Shown here: positions 5,676-6,017 of the stretch, in pieces
Position numbering within the stretch: the stretch's first letter is position 1
Layout of the letters: the number at the start of each line of letters is the position of its first letter
Assembly: GCA_017744755.1 (NCBI GenBank)
Contig: JAGIAU010000135.1
Coordinates: forward strand, 1 to 6,017
Direction: 5' to 3'
DNA from: Microbacteriaceae bacterium
GTDB lineage: Bacteria; Actinomycetota; Actinomycetes; Actinomycetales; Microbacteriaceae
Length of the DNA stretch: 6,017 bases
The notes under the pieces: generated by a model
Told to the model about the DNA's origin: nothing
Databases searched by the model: none
The model's input: only the letters and a program-made list of their open reading frames with translations
Position numbers and translations under genes: made by a program

Positions 5676-6017
5676 GCGGGACCCTCTGGATCGACCTGAC
5701 CGACCTGGAGCGCTGGGGCGGCGTCCACGGCGGCACGCAGCGCGTCACCTACGGCATCGCCGAGGCGCTGCGCCGGCAGCAGGAGAACGTGCGCTTCCTG
5801 TCGTACTCGAACCGCTGGGACCGCTTCGTCGAGACCTCGATCGAGCCGATCGTGGAGCGCGTCGAGCACCCGCCCGTGCCCGTTCCGGTCGTCCCGACGC
5901 ATTCGTTCGCCTATCGGGTCCTGCACCGTCTCCGCGTCCTCGTGCCGCGAGGCGTGCGCGGCAACCCGGCGGTGCGCGAGCGCGCCGCCCGCGCCGCCGC
6001 GCGGATCCGGCCGGCGG
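5672..6017 (+). CDS. Probable glycosyltransferase, N-terminal part, 3' end outside the window
   Basis: GTG5672 overlaps the previous stop (GTGA), and the frame stays open to the window edge, giving 115 codons. The protein starts MSGTLWIDLTDL, then a GGVHGGTQRVTYGIAEAL segment at about residues 17-34. This pattern, a first strand ending in Asp followed by a Gly-Thr-Gln-Arg-Val turn and a helix, is found at the N-terminus of some bacterial polysaccharide glycosyltransferases. Later come FLSYSNRWDRF (about 44-54) and a Pro/Val-rich stretch, then an Arg/Ala-rich end. The donor-binding lobe would lie beyond the window, so the family is provisional. The tight coupling to the preceding glycosyltransferase supports a shared glycan pathway. 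No strong SD is seen, so translation probably depends on coupling. Confidence 0.75.
   Translation, partial: MSGTLWIDLTDLERWGGVHGGTQRVTYGIAEALRRQQENVRFLSYSNRWDRFVETSIEPIVERVEHPPVPVPVVPTHSFAYRVLHRLRVLVPRGVRGNPAVRERAARAAARIRPA

Noticed and set aside
4401..5926. Minus-strand frames opposite the glycosyltransferase genes
   Set aside because: They have no motifs and a low-complexity charged composition, while the plus-strand frame carries the full GT-B pattern.

Overview
The window has very high GC and strong G/C third-position bias. Its gene set of LCP-family wall proteins, tRNAs with good -10 boxes and GTG starts fits a high-GC actinobacterium. My best guess is Micrococcales, perhaps Microbacteriaceae, but this is inferred from composition and gene content, not from any search. 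The proteins fall into known families, and I see no clearly new defence, mobile or CRISPR system.

Layout. Bases 1-660 hold the 3' part of a first LytR-CpsA-Psr (LCP) gene, cut by the window edge. A tRNA-Ser(TGA) follows at 698-782, then a complete second LCP gene (815-2002) paralogous to the first, then a tRNA-Ser(GCT) with encoded CCA (2048-2141). The LCP / tRNA-Ser pattern therefore occurs twice in a row. A short-chain dehydrogenase/reductase (2156-2902) lies on the minus strand and converges on the second tRNA. It is divergent from a CPA2-type cation:proton antiporter (2976-4205). The antiporter stop overlaps the start of a 31-residue single-span membrane protein (4202-4297) by four bases. 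A tRNA-Arg(ACG) (4355-4427) comes next. A GT-B type glycosyltransferase (4455-5675) follows it, coupled through a GTGA overlap to a second probable glycosyltransferase that runs off the 3' edge (5672-6017).

How the genes may work together. LCP proteins attach lipid-linked glycopolymers to peptidoglycan, and glycosyltransferases build such polymers. Both ends of the window therefore point to cell-envelope glycopolymer assembly, with the 3' end probably entering a polysaccharide cluster. The SDR and the antiporter with its small partner look like unrelated housekeeping or accessory functions. A recurring design is a tRNA immediately upstream of an envelope gene, with only 27-32 bases between, which suggests shared tRNA-mRNA transcripts.

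No stretch longer than about 300 bases is without a gene.
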